Assembly: GCF_900148515.1 (NCBI RefSeq)
Contig: NZ_FRXN01000002.1
Span: 682,001 to 746,000, forward strand
Reading direction: 5' to 3'
DNA: 64,000 bases
Source: Algoriphagus zhangzhouensis
Lineage (GTDB): Bacteria; Bacteroidota; Bacteroidia; Cytophagales; Cyclobacteriaceae
A program made the translations under genes and the position numbers. Positions 28,102-37,413 of this stretch are shown piece by piece (position 1 is the stretch's first letter; the number at the start of each line of letters is the position of its first letter). The notes under the pieces are model-generated. The model did no database searches, was not told the origin of the DNA, and saw nothing but the letters and a program-made list of their open reading frames with translations.

Positions 28102-29321
28102 AAGTCTATTACATCCATCAATATTTCAAAACACCTGAGGAAGGAGGAGCCGTAAGGTCTTTTCATCTTGCCAAAGGCTTAGTGAAAAATGGAATCAAGG
28201 TGGAAATCATCACTGCCGGCAACCAGCAAGGTTATGATCAAAAATGGATTGAGGGTTTTAAAGTCCACTATTTACCTGTTTCCTATCAGCAGGAATTTGG
28301 TTTCTTGAAAAGAATTCAGGCCTTTTATTCCTTTGTCAAGCAAGCAAAAAAACTGATTCAAAAGCTCCCGCGACCGGATTTATTGTATATCAGCTCCACG
28401 CCTTTGACCACAGGTTGGATTGGGCTTTGGGCAAAAAAGAAATTCGCTCTTCCTTATATTTTTGAAGTACGAGATCTTTGGCCGGAAGCGCCTATTCAGG
28501 TGGGAGCGATTCGTCAGAAATTCCTGAAAACTTACCTATACGGATTAGAAAAAAGGATTTATCAACAGGCTTTGAGTATAGTGGCTCTTTCTCCGGGAAT
28601 TGCTTCTTACATCCGAACCAAAGTTTCAAACCTGAAAATTTCCATCATCCCCAACTTTTCAGATTTGGAGCAATTTTATCCACAAAACAAAAATGAAAAG
28701 CTCCGAGAAGAACTGAGTTTAAAAAAGGGTTTGACCATTGCCTATGCCGGAGCTTTGGGAAAAGTAAATGCCGTGGATGAATTGATTGATCTGGCAAATA
28801 TGGCCCAGCAACAAAAGAAAAACTGGCAGTTTCTCATTATGGGCGAAGGGAGTAAAAAGGGACTCTTAGAGGAAAAAAGCAATCGTCTGGGCTTAAAAAA
28901 TCTGGTTTTTGTGCCTTTTGGCCCAAAAGAGGAAGTCAATCAAATTTTAGGTTTGGCAGATTTTGCCTGGATTTCATTTGCTCACCTGCCAGTACTGAAA
29001 ACTAATAGTCCCAATAAGTTCTTTGATGCTTTGGCAGCTGGTAAAGCCATTATCGTTAACCACAAAGGCTGGGTACATCAGCTGGTGAAGAAAAATGATT
29101 TGGGCATTTCTTGCCTTCCTGGCAAAATGGGAAACTGCTTCAGTAAGCTTGAGAAATTGGAATCAAATCCTGAAAAACTGGCTCGATTTCAGCAAAACTC
29201 CAGACAATTGGCAGAGCGATATTTCACCAAAGAAATTGCTGTTGAGAAGCTCGCATCAATCATTGACCCGAGTAAGACTCCTCCTACGCAGGGGGACGAG
29301 GTCTATATCCTGACTGCCTGA
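28098..29321 (+). CDS. Glycosyltransferase, GT4 family
   Basis: This 407-residue GT-B glycosyltransferase starts at ATG 28098, in ATGA overlap with the amidotransferase stop; the frame is open 21 bases further up but MKVYYIHQYF is the normal family start. The N-terminal domain binds the acceptor (GGAVRSFHLAKGL). The C-terminal domain has IAYAGALGKVNAVDELI, the phosphate-binding region around LIMGEGSKK, and SPNKFFDALAAGKAII for the nucleotide sugar. It resembles WbuB-type transferases. Its last 38 bases overlap gldB on the other strand. Confidence 0.88.
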   Translation: MKVYYIHQYFKTPEEGGAVRSFHLAKGLVKNGIKVEIITAGNQQGYDQKWIEGFKVHYLPVSYQQEFGFLKRIQAFYSFVKQAKKLIQKLPRPDLLYISSTPLTTGWIGLWAKKKFALPYIFEVRDLWPEAPIQVGAIRQKFLKTYLYGLEKRIYQQALSIVALSPGIASYIRTKVSNLKISIIPNFSDLEQFYPQNKNEKLREELSLKKGLTIAYAGALGKVNAVDELIDLANMAQQQKKNWQFLIMGEGSKKGLLEEKSNRLGLKNLVFVPFGPKEEVNQILGLADFAWISFAHLPVLKTNSPNKFFDALAAGKAIIVNHKGWVHQLVKKNDLGISCLPGKMGNCFSKLEKLESNPEKLARFQQNSRQLAERYFTKEIAVEKLASIIDPSKTPPTQGDEVYILTA

Positions 29322-30291
29322 AAATCAACTCTGCATCCGGATTCATCATCAGCATCTGCAAGGTGACATCCTGATTCATTACATAATCATCGACAATATT
29401 CCACCCTAACCATCTACCGAGTCTTCCAGGAGCCTTGGTGCTAATGGCGTCAGTAAATGGAGCCTCTCCCATGTATTTTCTGATCTCAAATGGATTAGTC
29501 TCATAAAGCAGTTCATTCTGGACAAAATGTGACCAGATAAATTCCTCATTTGCATAGCACTCAGAAATCTCGTCAGGAGTATAACCAATGATAAATTGAT
29601 CTGAAGTGCAAGGAATAATTGCCTTTGTGAAATGATATGCTTTGCCATAATAGATCATCTCCGCCAAGAGCGTATTATCCTGAGGGTTGGTATTGTTGAA
29701 TTGTGAGGAGATCGCAGTCACAATCATCGGAACGATATAAGGTCTGTCATATCTCTCAGCCATGTACCTGGCTAGCTCGGGCTGAAACTCATGTGTAGGA
29801 GGTAGAAAATAATCCAAACCTATCACGATCACTTCTTCCGTGACTACCAAGTCTGTATTGAAACCAGAAACAAATGTGTAGACTTTCGGAACCTGAAATT
29901 CTGGAAAGTAATATTTGATGGCTTTGAAAGCAGTTTCAAGCTCTTTTTCAATATCAGAGAAATCATTGAACACTAATTGTACCGAGTCATTTAAGGTTCT
30001 CATCGAAGAATCCTGATGGATCATCAACAATTCAGCCGTCAATGTATCCAATGAAGGGTATAAATCTGGTCGTAAATATGTCTCCGTAAACTCTGGGTAC
30101 TTTTCAATCAAAAATGAAAAATCCTCTTGGCTTTTGGCATCAAAAAATTCCCTTTCCAATCGGACAATTTCCAAATCCAATTCCTGATTTAGGATCTCCG
30201 AATCCAACTCACAATTCTCCTCCTCCTTTTTTCCGCAGGAGAAAATCAGAAGACAAATGCCGGCAATCCAAAAAAGATTTGAATACTTCAT
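29284..30291 (-). CDS. gldB: Gliding motility lipoprotein GldB
   Basis: This 335-residue lipoprotein (signal ending LLIFSC, Cys19) matches GldB, which is needed for gliding and type IX secretion in Bacteroidota. Typical stretches are VRLEREFF near residue 44, VYTFVSGFNTDLVV, VIGLDYFLPP and the C-terminal APGRLGRWLGWNIV. It is convergent with the GT4 gene, and the two coding ends overlap by 38 bases. In Flavobacterium gldB is followed by gldC; no gldC is visible here. Confidence 0.9.
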   Translation of the reverse strand: MKYSNLFWIAGICLLIFSCGKKEEENCELDSEILNQELDLEIVRLEREFFDAKSQEDFSFLIEKYPEFTETYLRPDLYPSLDTLTAELLMIHQDSSMRTLNDSVQLVFNDFSDIEKELETAFKAIKYYFPEFQVPKVYTFVSGFNTDLVVTEEVIVIGLDYFLPPTHEFQPELARYMAERYDRPYIVPMIVTAISSQFNNTNPQDNTLLAEMIYYGKAYHFTKAIIPCTSDQFIIGYTPDEISECYANEEFIWSHFVQNELLYETNPFEIRKYMGEAPFTDAISTKAPGRLGRWLGWNIVDDYVMNQDVTLQMLMMNPDAELIFRQSGYRPRPPA

Positions 30292-30380
30292 AGGTGATTA
30301 TTTTGTTCAAAAGTAATGATTTCAATGTGAATCTTAGAAAACGCAAAACTCATCATTTGAGTATTCTAGCAAGTTTGCCT

Positions 30381-30388
30381 TAACTTTC
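30381..30388 (+). promoter_or_regulatory. Possible Bacteroidota sigma-A promoter, -7 box
   Basis: TAACTTTC matches seven of eight positions of the Bacteroidota -7 consensus TAnnTTTG, with TTTG at 30356-30359 as the -33 element and a 21-base spacer. Transcription would start almost at the GTG of the radical SAM gene, giving a nearly leaderless message. This is unconfirmed. Confidence 0.35.
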
Positions 30389-30392
30389 TGAT

Positions 30393-31397
30393 GTGAACAA
30401 CTCTTTTCAAACGGCCATCTCCTATATCCAACATCTCAACATTCAAAAGTTGACCAATTTGGCTTTACTGGGCCTTTCTTTTCAATTGAGCAGAGTTGTC
30501 AACAAACCGATTCTTTGGGGAAAGCCTACCACTTTAAGCATCGAACCAACTACTTCCTGCAATCTTCGATGTCCAGAATGTCCCTCAGGCTTGAGAGCCT
30601 TTTCCCGACCTACTGGCATGCTGGATGAAGTACTTTTTGAAAAGGTGATCCAGCAATCCAAAAAGCATCTGACCTGGTTGCATTTATATTTTCAGGGAGA
30701 ACCATTTTTACATCCCAATTTTTCAAAACTAGTGTCTCTGGCTTCCAAAAATGGGATTTTCACCTCCACCTCTACCAATGCACATTATTTAACAGAAAAC
30801 CGAGTGGAAGAAATTCTCGAGAGCAGATTGAAGCAATTGATTATCTCGATGGATGGAATTTCTCAAGATGTCTATGAGAAATATCGAATTGGGGGAAACC
30901 TGAAAAAAGTGCAGGAAGGGATTTCTCTATTGGTTAGAAAACGAAAAGAGGCCAAGAAATCATATCCACGAATCGTCCTTCAATTCTTAGTCACAGGACA
31001 AAATGAACATCAAATTCCTTCTCTCAAATCTTGGGCGGATGAGATTGGAGTGGACGAATTGCAACTCAAGACCACCCAAATTTATGGCTTTGAAAATGGA
31101 TCTGAATTGATCCCATCAGATTTGAAGTACGCCCGATATATCCCAGATGGTAATGGAAAATGGAAGCTGAAAAAGGAAATCGAAAATAAGTGCTGGAGAA
31201 TGTGGCAAGGAGCCGTCGTAACTTGGGATGGAAAAGTCGTTCCATGTTGCTTTGACAAAGATGCCAAACATGTCATGGGAAGTTTTGAAAAGGAAAGTCT
31301 TGATTCCATCTGGAAATCCAATAAATATCAACAGTTCCGAAGTCAATTGCTTAAAGGCCGAGATCAAATCGATATTTGTAAAAACTGTACCGAATAG
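30393..31397 (+). CDS. Radical SAM/SPASM-domain protein
   Basis: This 334-residue protein has the radical SAM cluster motif CNLRCPEC (Cx3Cx2C, residues about 53-60), which binds a [4Fe-4S] cluster. A C-terminal SPASM-type region with CWRMWQG, VVPCCFD and ICKNC binds an auxiliary cluster. SPASM enzymes modify peptides or small molecules; related genes occur in polysaccharide loci, but the substrate is unknown. It starts with GTG at 30393, since no ATG precedes the core in frame. It opens the second part of the polysaccharide locus after the gldB interruption. Confidence 0.85.
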   Translation: MNNSFQTAISYIQHLNIQKLTNLALLGLSFQLSRVVNKPILWGKPTTLSIEPTTSCNLRCPECPSGLRAFSRPTGMLDEVLFEKVIQQSKKHLTWLHLYFQGEPFLHPNFSKLVSLASKNGIFTSTSTNAHYLTENRVEEILESRLKQLIISMDGISQDVYEKYRIGGNLKKVQEGISLLVRKRKEAKKSYPRIVLQFLVTGQNEHQIPSLKSWADEIGVDELQLKTTQIYGFENGSELIPSDLKYARYIPDGNGKWKLKKEIENKCWRMWQGAVVTWDGKVVPCCFDKDAKHVMGSFEKESLDSIWKSNKYQQFRSQLLKGRDQIDICKNCTE

Positions 31398-31513
31398 CCG
31401 CCGCTGCAGCTCGCAAAACAATCCTTTTTGGAACTATTTTTGGTTTGGAAGAGAAATTCACGGATTTTTAGGGTGCATATTTGTTTGAAATTCACCCGGG
31501 ACAGCATTTTCGC

Positions 31514-34099
31514 ATGATTTTAAAAAAACGATTCTGGTACTTTTTAGGCCTTTTAGGATTTATCCTACTCGCTTCTCCTGAGCCTATTCAAGCTCAACAG
31601 ACCACAGACATTTCTACTATTAAGGTAGACGAACTCAGCGATGAGCAAGTAGAAGAGCTACTTAACAGGGCAAGTGAAGCAGGACTGAGTGCCGAAGAAT
31701 TCCTTCAAATGGCCCAATTAAGGGGCATGCCCTCTTCTGAAGTAGCAAAGCTCCGTAACAGAATTGAGGCTTTGGACCCAAGTGGTGCCGCTAGCAGAAG
31801 TACAAATGCTTCCAAAAGAGATCCTCGCCAGCAAGTAGATATCAACAATATCACCCAAGGAATTTATAATCCTCAAACTGAATTGGTGGATGTAGATCAA
31901 TCCAATCAGATTTTTGGAAACTCACTTTTTTACCAGAATAATAGACGATTAAGCTTTGAACCAAGCTTGAATCAAGCTACACCAAAAAGCTACGTTTTGG
32001 GACCAGGTGATGTGGTCTATGTGGACATTTATGGGCAATCTGAACAGTATTATGAAGCGACTGTCAACCCTGACGGCTTCGTTTTGTTGGATAATATTGG
32101 TCCGGTTTCAGTTTCTGGAAAAACAATTGAAGAGGCTACTGGAATCATCAAAAACCGAGTGAGTAGATTTTACACTGGTTTGAATGGAGCAAATCCAAAT
32201 ACTTTCATTCAAGTAACTTTGGGGAATGTCAGAACCATTAAAGTTCACATTTTAGGGGAAGTTAGATTACCGGGAACTTTCACATTGAGTGCTTTTTCCA
32301 CTGTTTTCAATGCCCTTTACGCTGCTGGTGGTCCCAATGAAAACGGAACCATGCGTGAAATCAAAGTGGTCAGAAATAACAAATCACTTGCATCGGTTGA
32401 TGTCTATGACCTTTTGATCAATGGAACTGCCAATTTGGATATTCAGCTTCAAGATCAAGATGTGATTTTGGTAACTCCTTTTATCTCCAGAGTTCAGATT
32501 AAAGGTGAGGTGAAAAGACCTATGAAGTATGAGGTCAAAGAAGGTGACACATTCAAAGACTTGGTTGAATATTCAGGCGGCTTCACGGATTTGGCCTTCA
32601 AAGACCGCGTAGCAATCTCGAGAATTACAGACAATCAAAGGTCCGTTTCTGATGTCTATCAAAATCAATTTGGGATGTTTATCCTAAAAGGTGGAGATGA
32701 AATCACGGTTGGAAAAATCTTGGATCGATATAGCAATAGAGTTCAGATCAAAGGAGCCGTTTACCGAGAAGGCACTTTTGCTTTGGAAGATGATTTGACT
32801 TTGAAAAAACTCATCCAAAATGCCGATGGTCTTCGTGGTGATGCATATACGGATCAGGCTAGCATCCTTCGGACCAAAAAGGATCTAAGCACTGAAATGA
32901 TTGAGGTGAATTTGAAGGCTGTTCTGGATGGAACTGCCCCAGATATTACCCTTCAGAGAGAGGATGTTGTTCGTATTTCCAGCATTTACGATATCAGAAA
33001 CGAACAATATGTTCAGATTCTAGGGGAAGTGAAAAAGCCAGGGGTTTATCCTTTCTCAGAATCCATGACCGTGGAAGAACTGGTGATTTCGGCAGGAGGT
33101 TTCCAAGAATCTGCCAATCCAAATGACATTGAAATTGCAAGAAGATTGGAAGATGCTGATTTGGGCACTCTTTCAGACATAATCCCTGTTCAAGTCAATC
33201 CAAACTTATCTTATCGATCCGATTCCAAAACATTGCTTCCATATGATCAAGTGATCGTAAGAAAGAAGGCAAGCTTTACCATGCAGAAACTGGTGGCAGT
33301 AGAAGGCCAGGTGAATTCGCCGGGGATGTTTGCGATTCAAAGTTCAGATGAAAGAATCTCGGATTTGATTAATCGAGCTGGAGGTATCAACCAATTCGCC
33401 TATGCGAAAGGAGCAACTTTGATCCGCAGAACGGAGTTTTTCAATACCGAATCTGAGGAAATCAGAAGACAAAGAAATCTAGAAGCTCTTCGCCTCAAAT
33501 TGATGGAAGATCCAAACAATTCAGAGGCTCAGGAAGAATTGATTCAACGATTATTTACCAATCTGCCAAAGGCGGAAAACCCTGTAGACAATCAATTGGC
33601 TCAGACTAAAAAAGAGTCTTTGGATCAAATCGCTTCAGAAACACCTGGTTTTGCAGTAAAGATTAAGGATACCGAAGCAGTAGCCATCGATTTGGAAGCA
33701 ATCCTTAAAAATCCGGGGTCTGAAAATGACCTTTTACTTGTAGAAGGAGATATCCTTTCGGTACCTAAGTTATTGCAGACAGTCCGCATGCGAGGAGATG
33801 TCGTATATCCGACTACCATGCGTCACGAAAGTGGTAGAAGCTTGAAACACTATATCAATGGGGCTGGAGGTTTCGAAAGAAGAGCCAATAGAAAGCAAAC
33901 TTATGTAGTCTATGCCAATGGGGCTGTAAAGCGAACCAAGGGCTTTTTGGGTATTAGAAATTATCCTCCGGTAGAACCAGGAGCTGAAGTAATTGTTCCA
34001 ACCAAAGGACCAAAAGTTCCCCTTAGACTGGGCGATGTAGTGGGTATCACTACCGGATTGGCAACACTCGCATTGGTAGTTTCACAAATCAACTGGTAA
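31514..34099 (+). CDS. Polysaccharide export outer-membrane protein with SLBB repeats
   Basis: This 861-residue Wza/GfcE-like protein should form the export channel across periplasm and outer membrane. I chose ATG 31514 because it begins the signal peptide (MILKKRFWYFLG..., ending PIQAQ); the frame extends to a TTG at 31481. A Poly_export domain (YVLGPGDVVYVDIYGQ onwards) is followed by six SLBB-like repeats, each beginning near a VxIxGEV motif and ending in AGG or DGG. There is no lipobox Cys, unlike Wza. It is much longer than Wza (379), as is common in Bacteroidota. The stop overlaps the Wzz-like start. Confidence 0.9.
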   Translation: MILKKRFWYFLGLLGFILLASPEPIQAQQTTDISTIKVDELSDEQVEELLNRASEAGLSAEEFLQMAQLRGMPSSEVAKLRNRIEALDPSGAASRSTNASKRDPRQQVDINNITQGIYNPQTELVDVDQSNQIFGNSLFYQNNRRLSFEPSLNQATPKSYVLGPGDVVYVDIYGQSEQYYEATVNPDGFVLLDNIGPVSVSGKTIEEATGIIKNRVSRFYTGLNGANPNTFIQVTLGNVRTIKVHILGEVRLPGTFTLSAFSTVFNALYAAGGPNENGTMREIKVVRNNKSLASVDVYDLLINGTANLDIQLQDQDVILVTPFISRVQIKGEVKRPMKYEVKEGDTFKDLVEYSGGFTDLAFKDRVAISRITDNQRSVSDVYQNQFGMFILKGGDEITVGKILDRYSNRVQIKGAVYREGTFALEDDLTLKKLIQNADGLRGDAYTDQASILRTKKDLSTEMIEVNLKAVLDGTAPDITLQREDVVRISSIYDIRNEQYVQILGEVKKPGVYPFSESMTVEELVISAGGFQESANPNDIEIARRLEDADLGTLSDIIPVQVNPNLSYRSDSKTLLPYDQVIVRKKASFTMQKLVAVEGQVNSPGMFAIQSSDERISDLINRAGGINQFAYAKGATLIRRTEFFNTESEEIRRQRNLEALRLKLMEDPNNSEAQEELIQRLFTNLPKAENPVDNQLAQTKKESLDQIASETPGFAVKIKDTEAVAIDLEAILKNPGSENDLLLVEGDILSVPKLLQTVRMRGDVVYPTTMRHESGRSLKHYINGAGGFERRANRKQTYVVYANGAVKRTKGFLGIRNYPPVEPGAEVIVPTKGPKVPLRLGDVVGITTGLATLALVVSQINW

Positions 34100-35163
34100 T
34101 GGCTTCGAAACACTTTTCAGACAATCAATTTACACTCAAAGAAGTCATCCAAAATCTGGGTGAATGGTTTGCCTATTTCCTTTCCAAATGGAAAATTTTA
34201 ATTGCAGCCGGAATCTTGGGAATGGTTTTGGGAGCCTTGGTTTCCATGTTCAAAAAACCAGTTTTTCATGCGGAAACCTCCTTTGTATTAGAAGAAGGTG
34301 ACGCTGGAGGGATCGGGCAAATGTCAGGATTGGCATCTCTAGTAGGAGTGAACTTAGGTTCACTAGGCGGAACATCCGGACTGTTTCAAGGAGACAATAT
34401 CATGGAGCTTTATCGATCTGATCGGATGCTTGGAGAAACGCTTTTAAGACCTTTTAGCGAGAATCAGCTTTTGATTGATCGCTTTGTGGAGTTCGAAGAG
34501 CTAGATAAGAAGTGGGCTTCTAAAGTTGATATACCTTCAATGGACTTTTCCATTCCAAGAGATCAATATTCAGTATCCCAAGATTCTGTGGTAAAGGAAG
34601 TCTCTAAACTCATCAGAGAAAATCAACTCAGCGTAGCCAAACCGGATCGTAAGTTGAGCATCATTCAGGTAAGCATTTCTTCCAAGGATGAGGATTTTGC
34701 GAAAGCCTTCAATGAAACTTTGGTCGACAATGTGAATACATTCTACTTTCAGACCAAAACGAAGAAAACGGGTGAAAATCTTCAGATTCTCCAATCTCAG
34801 GCAGATTCTGTAAGAGCTATTTTGGATGAAAGTTTGGCTGAATTTGCAACTGCCACAGATCGAGTTCCAAATGCCAACCCACTATTGAGTTCCGCTCAAG
34901 TGGAAAGCCGAAAAAGGCAAATTGACGTGCAGGCAACTGGTGCTGTTTATCAAGAAATCGTCAAGAATCTGGAAATAGCCAAGGTCAATCATCGCAATAA
35001 TTCGCCCTTGATCCAGATCATTGATTCACCAAGATTTCCTTTGAAAAGAAGTGAAATCAGATTGGTAAAAGGAATTGTTTTAGGAGCCATCATCACAGGG
35101 CTATTGGTACTTTTTGGATTGTATTTCCATCGACTGTACCAAAAACATGTGCAGGAAAGCTAA
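34099..35163 (+). CDS. Wzz-like chain-length determinant protein
   Basis: This 354-residue polysaccharide co-polymerase has a transmembrane segment near residues 31-50 (ILIAAGILGMVLGALVSMF), a periplasmic alpha/beta domain with a long helix (about 210-260), and a second membrane segment near 322-343 (GIVLGAIITGLLVLFGLYF). It sets polymer length and joins polymerase to export. It lacks a C-terminal BY-kinase domain and Tyr cluster. The start overlaps the SLBB gene stop by one base, and wzx follows 14 bases later. Confidence 0.87.
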   Translation: MASKHFSDNQFTLKEVIQNLGEWFAYFLSKWKILIAAGILGMVLGALVSMFKKPVFHAETSFVLEEGDAGGIGQMSGLASLVGVNLGSLGGTSGLFQGDNIMELYRSDRMLGETLLRPFSENQLLIDRFVEFEELDKKWASKVDIPSMDFSIPRDQYSVSQDSVVKEVSKLIRENQLSVAKPDRKLSIIQVSISSKDEDFAKAFNETLVDNVNTFYFQTKTKKTGENLQILQSQADSVRAILDESLAEFATATDRVPNANPLLSSAQVESRKRQIDVQATGAVYQEIVKNLEIAKVNHRNNSPLIQIIDSPRFPLKRSEIRLVKGIVLGAIITGLLVLFGLYFHRLYQKHVQES

Positions 35164-35177
35164 CCCATTAAGCTGCC

Positions 35178-36467
35178 ATGTTCGAAAAATTATCCCTCAT
35201 TTCTTTAAGCAATTTCATCCGGAATAAGTCTATTCAAAACTTCTTATTTCTGGCAGTTATTCAATCTTCCAATGTCCTGATTTCTATCATTTCAATGCCT
35301 TTGTTGATCCAAGGTATTGGAGTGGATCAGTTTGGCTTGGTCAATCTTGCCCTATCCGTCATTATTTTGCTGAATATCCTGGTGGGATTTGGATATAACT
35401 TGAGTGCTCCCAGAGAAGTAGCGGTCAATCAACAGGACAAGGACGCCCTTTCACACCTAGTTTCTAATGTATTTTCCAGCAAAATCATCCTTGCCAGTAT
35501 GGCAACTTTTGTGATTTTTCTGGGAGTATTTGGCTTTAACTTGTTTCAGGAATACCAAATGATTTTGGTTTTCTCATCTCTGCTTTTGTTTTCAGAAGCC
35601 ACGCTTCCTTTGTGGTTTTTCCAGGGGATGGAAAAAATGAAACTCGTTTCCATCGCCAATATTTTCTCCAAACTCCTATTTCTGATGGGTATAGTGTTGT
35701 TTATCCACAGTCCTGCTCAAAGCAAATGGGTAAATTTTATGATGGGATTCTTTGGGCTCGCGATTAACCTTTCCCTTCTTGCCTACATCCATTTTTTCAT
35801 GGGTGTCAAGTTTTATAGACCCGAGTTTTCAGCCATTTGGAAAAGCCTCAAAGAGAATGTTTTGCTGTTCTTTTCCAATCTTGCCAGCCATATTTCGATC
35901 AATGGAGGATTGATCATTTTGAGCTTTTTCTCGGTAGCAGAAACCTTAGGAATGTATTCATTGGCAGAGCGAGTGGTGATGGTTTTGAGATTATTTCCGG
36001 CACTTATCATCCAAGCAATTTTCCCGAACGCATCCAAGCTGTATAAATCGGATACTGAGCGATTTTATAAGTTCATGAAGAACGTTTATCTGAGAGTCTT
36101 ATTCTTTGGAGCATTGATCTCGTTGGGTGCCTACTTGACTGCTCCATGGATTATCAAAGTTCTTTCTCGATCAGAATTGGATGAATCGGTTCTTTATCTG
36201 AAAACTCTTGCAATTGTTCCTTTTATGGCCTGCCTGAATGTGGGAAATGTAGTTCTTTTGCTCGTAGCAGATCTGAAAGAACTTCTTTTCAAAGCGAGCT
36301 GGATGATGTGCGTATATATGATTATCGCTTCTTCCATTCTTACCTATTTCTTTGGAGGAGTTGGCCTGAGTTATGGTATCATTTCTACAGAAATCGTAGT
36401 CTTTTTGATTTGTCTTGTGCTGCTATACCAACATAAAAAAGAATTGGTCCATGGCTTCTACACCTGA
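35178..36467 (+). CDS. Wzx-like oligosaccharide flippase
   Basis: This 429-residue protein has about 12 transmembrane segments and the MATE/MOP polysaccharide flippase layout. It opens with NFLFLAVIQSSNVLISIISMPLLIQGIGVDQFGLVNLALS, of which the last part (GxxxFGLxxL) is typical. It moves lipid-linked repeat units across the inner membrane. It lies between the Wzz-like gene and a GT2 gene; the GT2 start lies 17 bases inside its 3' end. Confidence 0.87.
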   Translation: MFEKLSLISLSNFIRNKSIQNFLFLAVIQSSNVLISIISMPLLIQGIGVDQFGLVNLALSVIILLNILVGFGYNLSAPREVAVNQQDKDALSHLVSNVFSSKIILASMATFVIFLGVFGFNLFQEYQMILVFSSLLLFSEATLPLWFFQGMEKMKLVSIANIFSKLLFLMGIVLFIHSPAQSKWVNFMMGFFGLAINLSLLAYIHFFMGVKFYRPEFSAIWKSLKENVLLFFSNLASHISINGGLIILSFFSVAETLGMYSLAERVVMVLRLFPALIIQAIFPNASKLYKSDTERFYKFMKNVYLRVLFFGALISLGAYLTAPWIIKVLSRSELDESVLYLKTLAIVPFMACLNVGNVVLLLVADLKELLFKASWMMCVYMIIASSILTYFFGGVGLSYGIISTEIVVFLICLVLLYQHKKELVHGFYT

Positions 36468-37413
36468 TATTTCTGTCGCCATCATATTAGTCAATTGGAA
36501 CGGGTTTACATTCACAAAAGCCTGTCTGGAGTCTTTAAAAGCAATCGATTTTCCTAACCATAAGATAATTGTGGTTGACAATGATTCCCACAAGCCGGAA
36601 GGTCAATGGCTGTCCAAGGAATTTCCAGAAATCATTTTGATAGAAAACTCCCAAAATTTAGGTTTTACTGGAGGAAATAATGTCGGGATAAAAAAGGCCC
36701 TTGAAATGGGTTTCTCACATATTCTTTTATTGAATAATGATACTGAAGTAGAGCCCGATTTCCTGGGTAAAATGGTTTCCACTTTTCAGCAACATCCGAA
36801 AGCAGGTGTGATTCAGCCTGTCATTTGTTTTTTGGAAGAAAAGCAAAAAATCTGGAGTGCCGGCGGAAAATGGGTCAATTCTTTGGGTAGTGCAATTACA
36901 ATTGGAGATAGAAAACCTATTCAAGGATTTCAATTCCAAGAAAATCTCGACTGGGCCACTGGTTGTGCGATGCTGGTTTCCAGAGAAGCCATCATCCAAT
37001 CTGGTTTATTGAATGACCAGTATTTCGCCTATTTCGAAGATGTGGAGTGGTCCTTGAGAATCCGAAATCAGGGTTTTTCGATTCACCTTTCTACAGAAGC
37101 AAAAATATACCATGAGGCTGGAGCCTCTTCCAAAAAGAAAGGGCCGGAAGGAACTCTGAGCGCCAATGTTTTTTATTGGAATGTCAGAAACCAGTTCTAT
37201 TTACTCAGAGGTTTAAAAAAACTCTCCAAGGGTTCGAAACCCTTGGAGAGTTCACCAACAAACATAATCGCCTATCCCTACCATCTAGGGAGATTTTTCC
37301 TATGGATGCTTTACTTCTTGCTAAGAGGTCGATTCCAAAAATTTAAGGCCGTGGCTAAAGGAATAAAAGATGGGCTATCCAATAAACTTCAAGCGATATC
37401 GACATGGCCCTGA
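36451..37413 (+). CDS. Glycosyltransferase, GT2 family
   Basis: This 320-residue GT-A transferase begins VAIILVNWNG, carries IVVDNDSH, LGFTGGNNVGIKKAL and LLNNDTEVEPD (the DxD-like metal site), and later EDVEWSLRIRNQGF. This makes it a rhamnosyltransferase-like GT2. I chose ATG 36451 over the upstream frame start at 36415. A 15-bp perfect palindrome typical of intergenic repeats lies inside the gene (37220-37252) and encodes the Lys/Ser/Gly-rich segment KLSKGSKPLESS. The reading frame remains open. Confidence 0.87.
   Translation: MASTPDISVAIILVNWNGFTFTKACLESLKAIDFPNHKIIVVDNDSHKPEGQWLSKEFPEIILIENSQNLGFTGGNNVGIKKALEMGFSHILLLNNDTEVEPDFLGKMVSTFQQHPKAGVIQPVICFLEEKQKIWSAGGKWVNSLGSAITIGDRKPIQGFQFQENLDWATGCAMLVSREAIIQSGLLNDQYFAYFEDVEWSLRIRNQGFSIHLSTEAKIYHEAGASSKKKGPEGTLSANVFYWNVRNQFYLLRGLKKLSKGSKPLESSPTNIIAYPYHLGRFFLWMLYFLLRGRFQKFKAVAKGIKDGLSNKLQAISTWP
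37220..37252. repeat. REP-like palindrome inside a coding region
   Basis: Left arm 37220-37234 and right arm 37238-37252 are perfect 15-base inverse copies around a CGA loop (core CTCTCCAAGGGTT). It lies in frame within the GT2 gene near codon 260. Confidence 0.85.

Noticed and set aside
29284..29321. Frameshift or misassembly at the GT4/gldB overlap
   Set aside because: Both proteins are full length with normal C-termini, so the overlap is better read as genuine convergence.
31435..31442. TATTTTTG as promoter of the SLBB export gene
   Set aside because: It matches the -7 consensus, but no TTG is found at a usable distance upstream, and the T-rich context makes chance matches likely.
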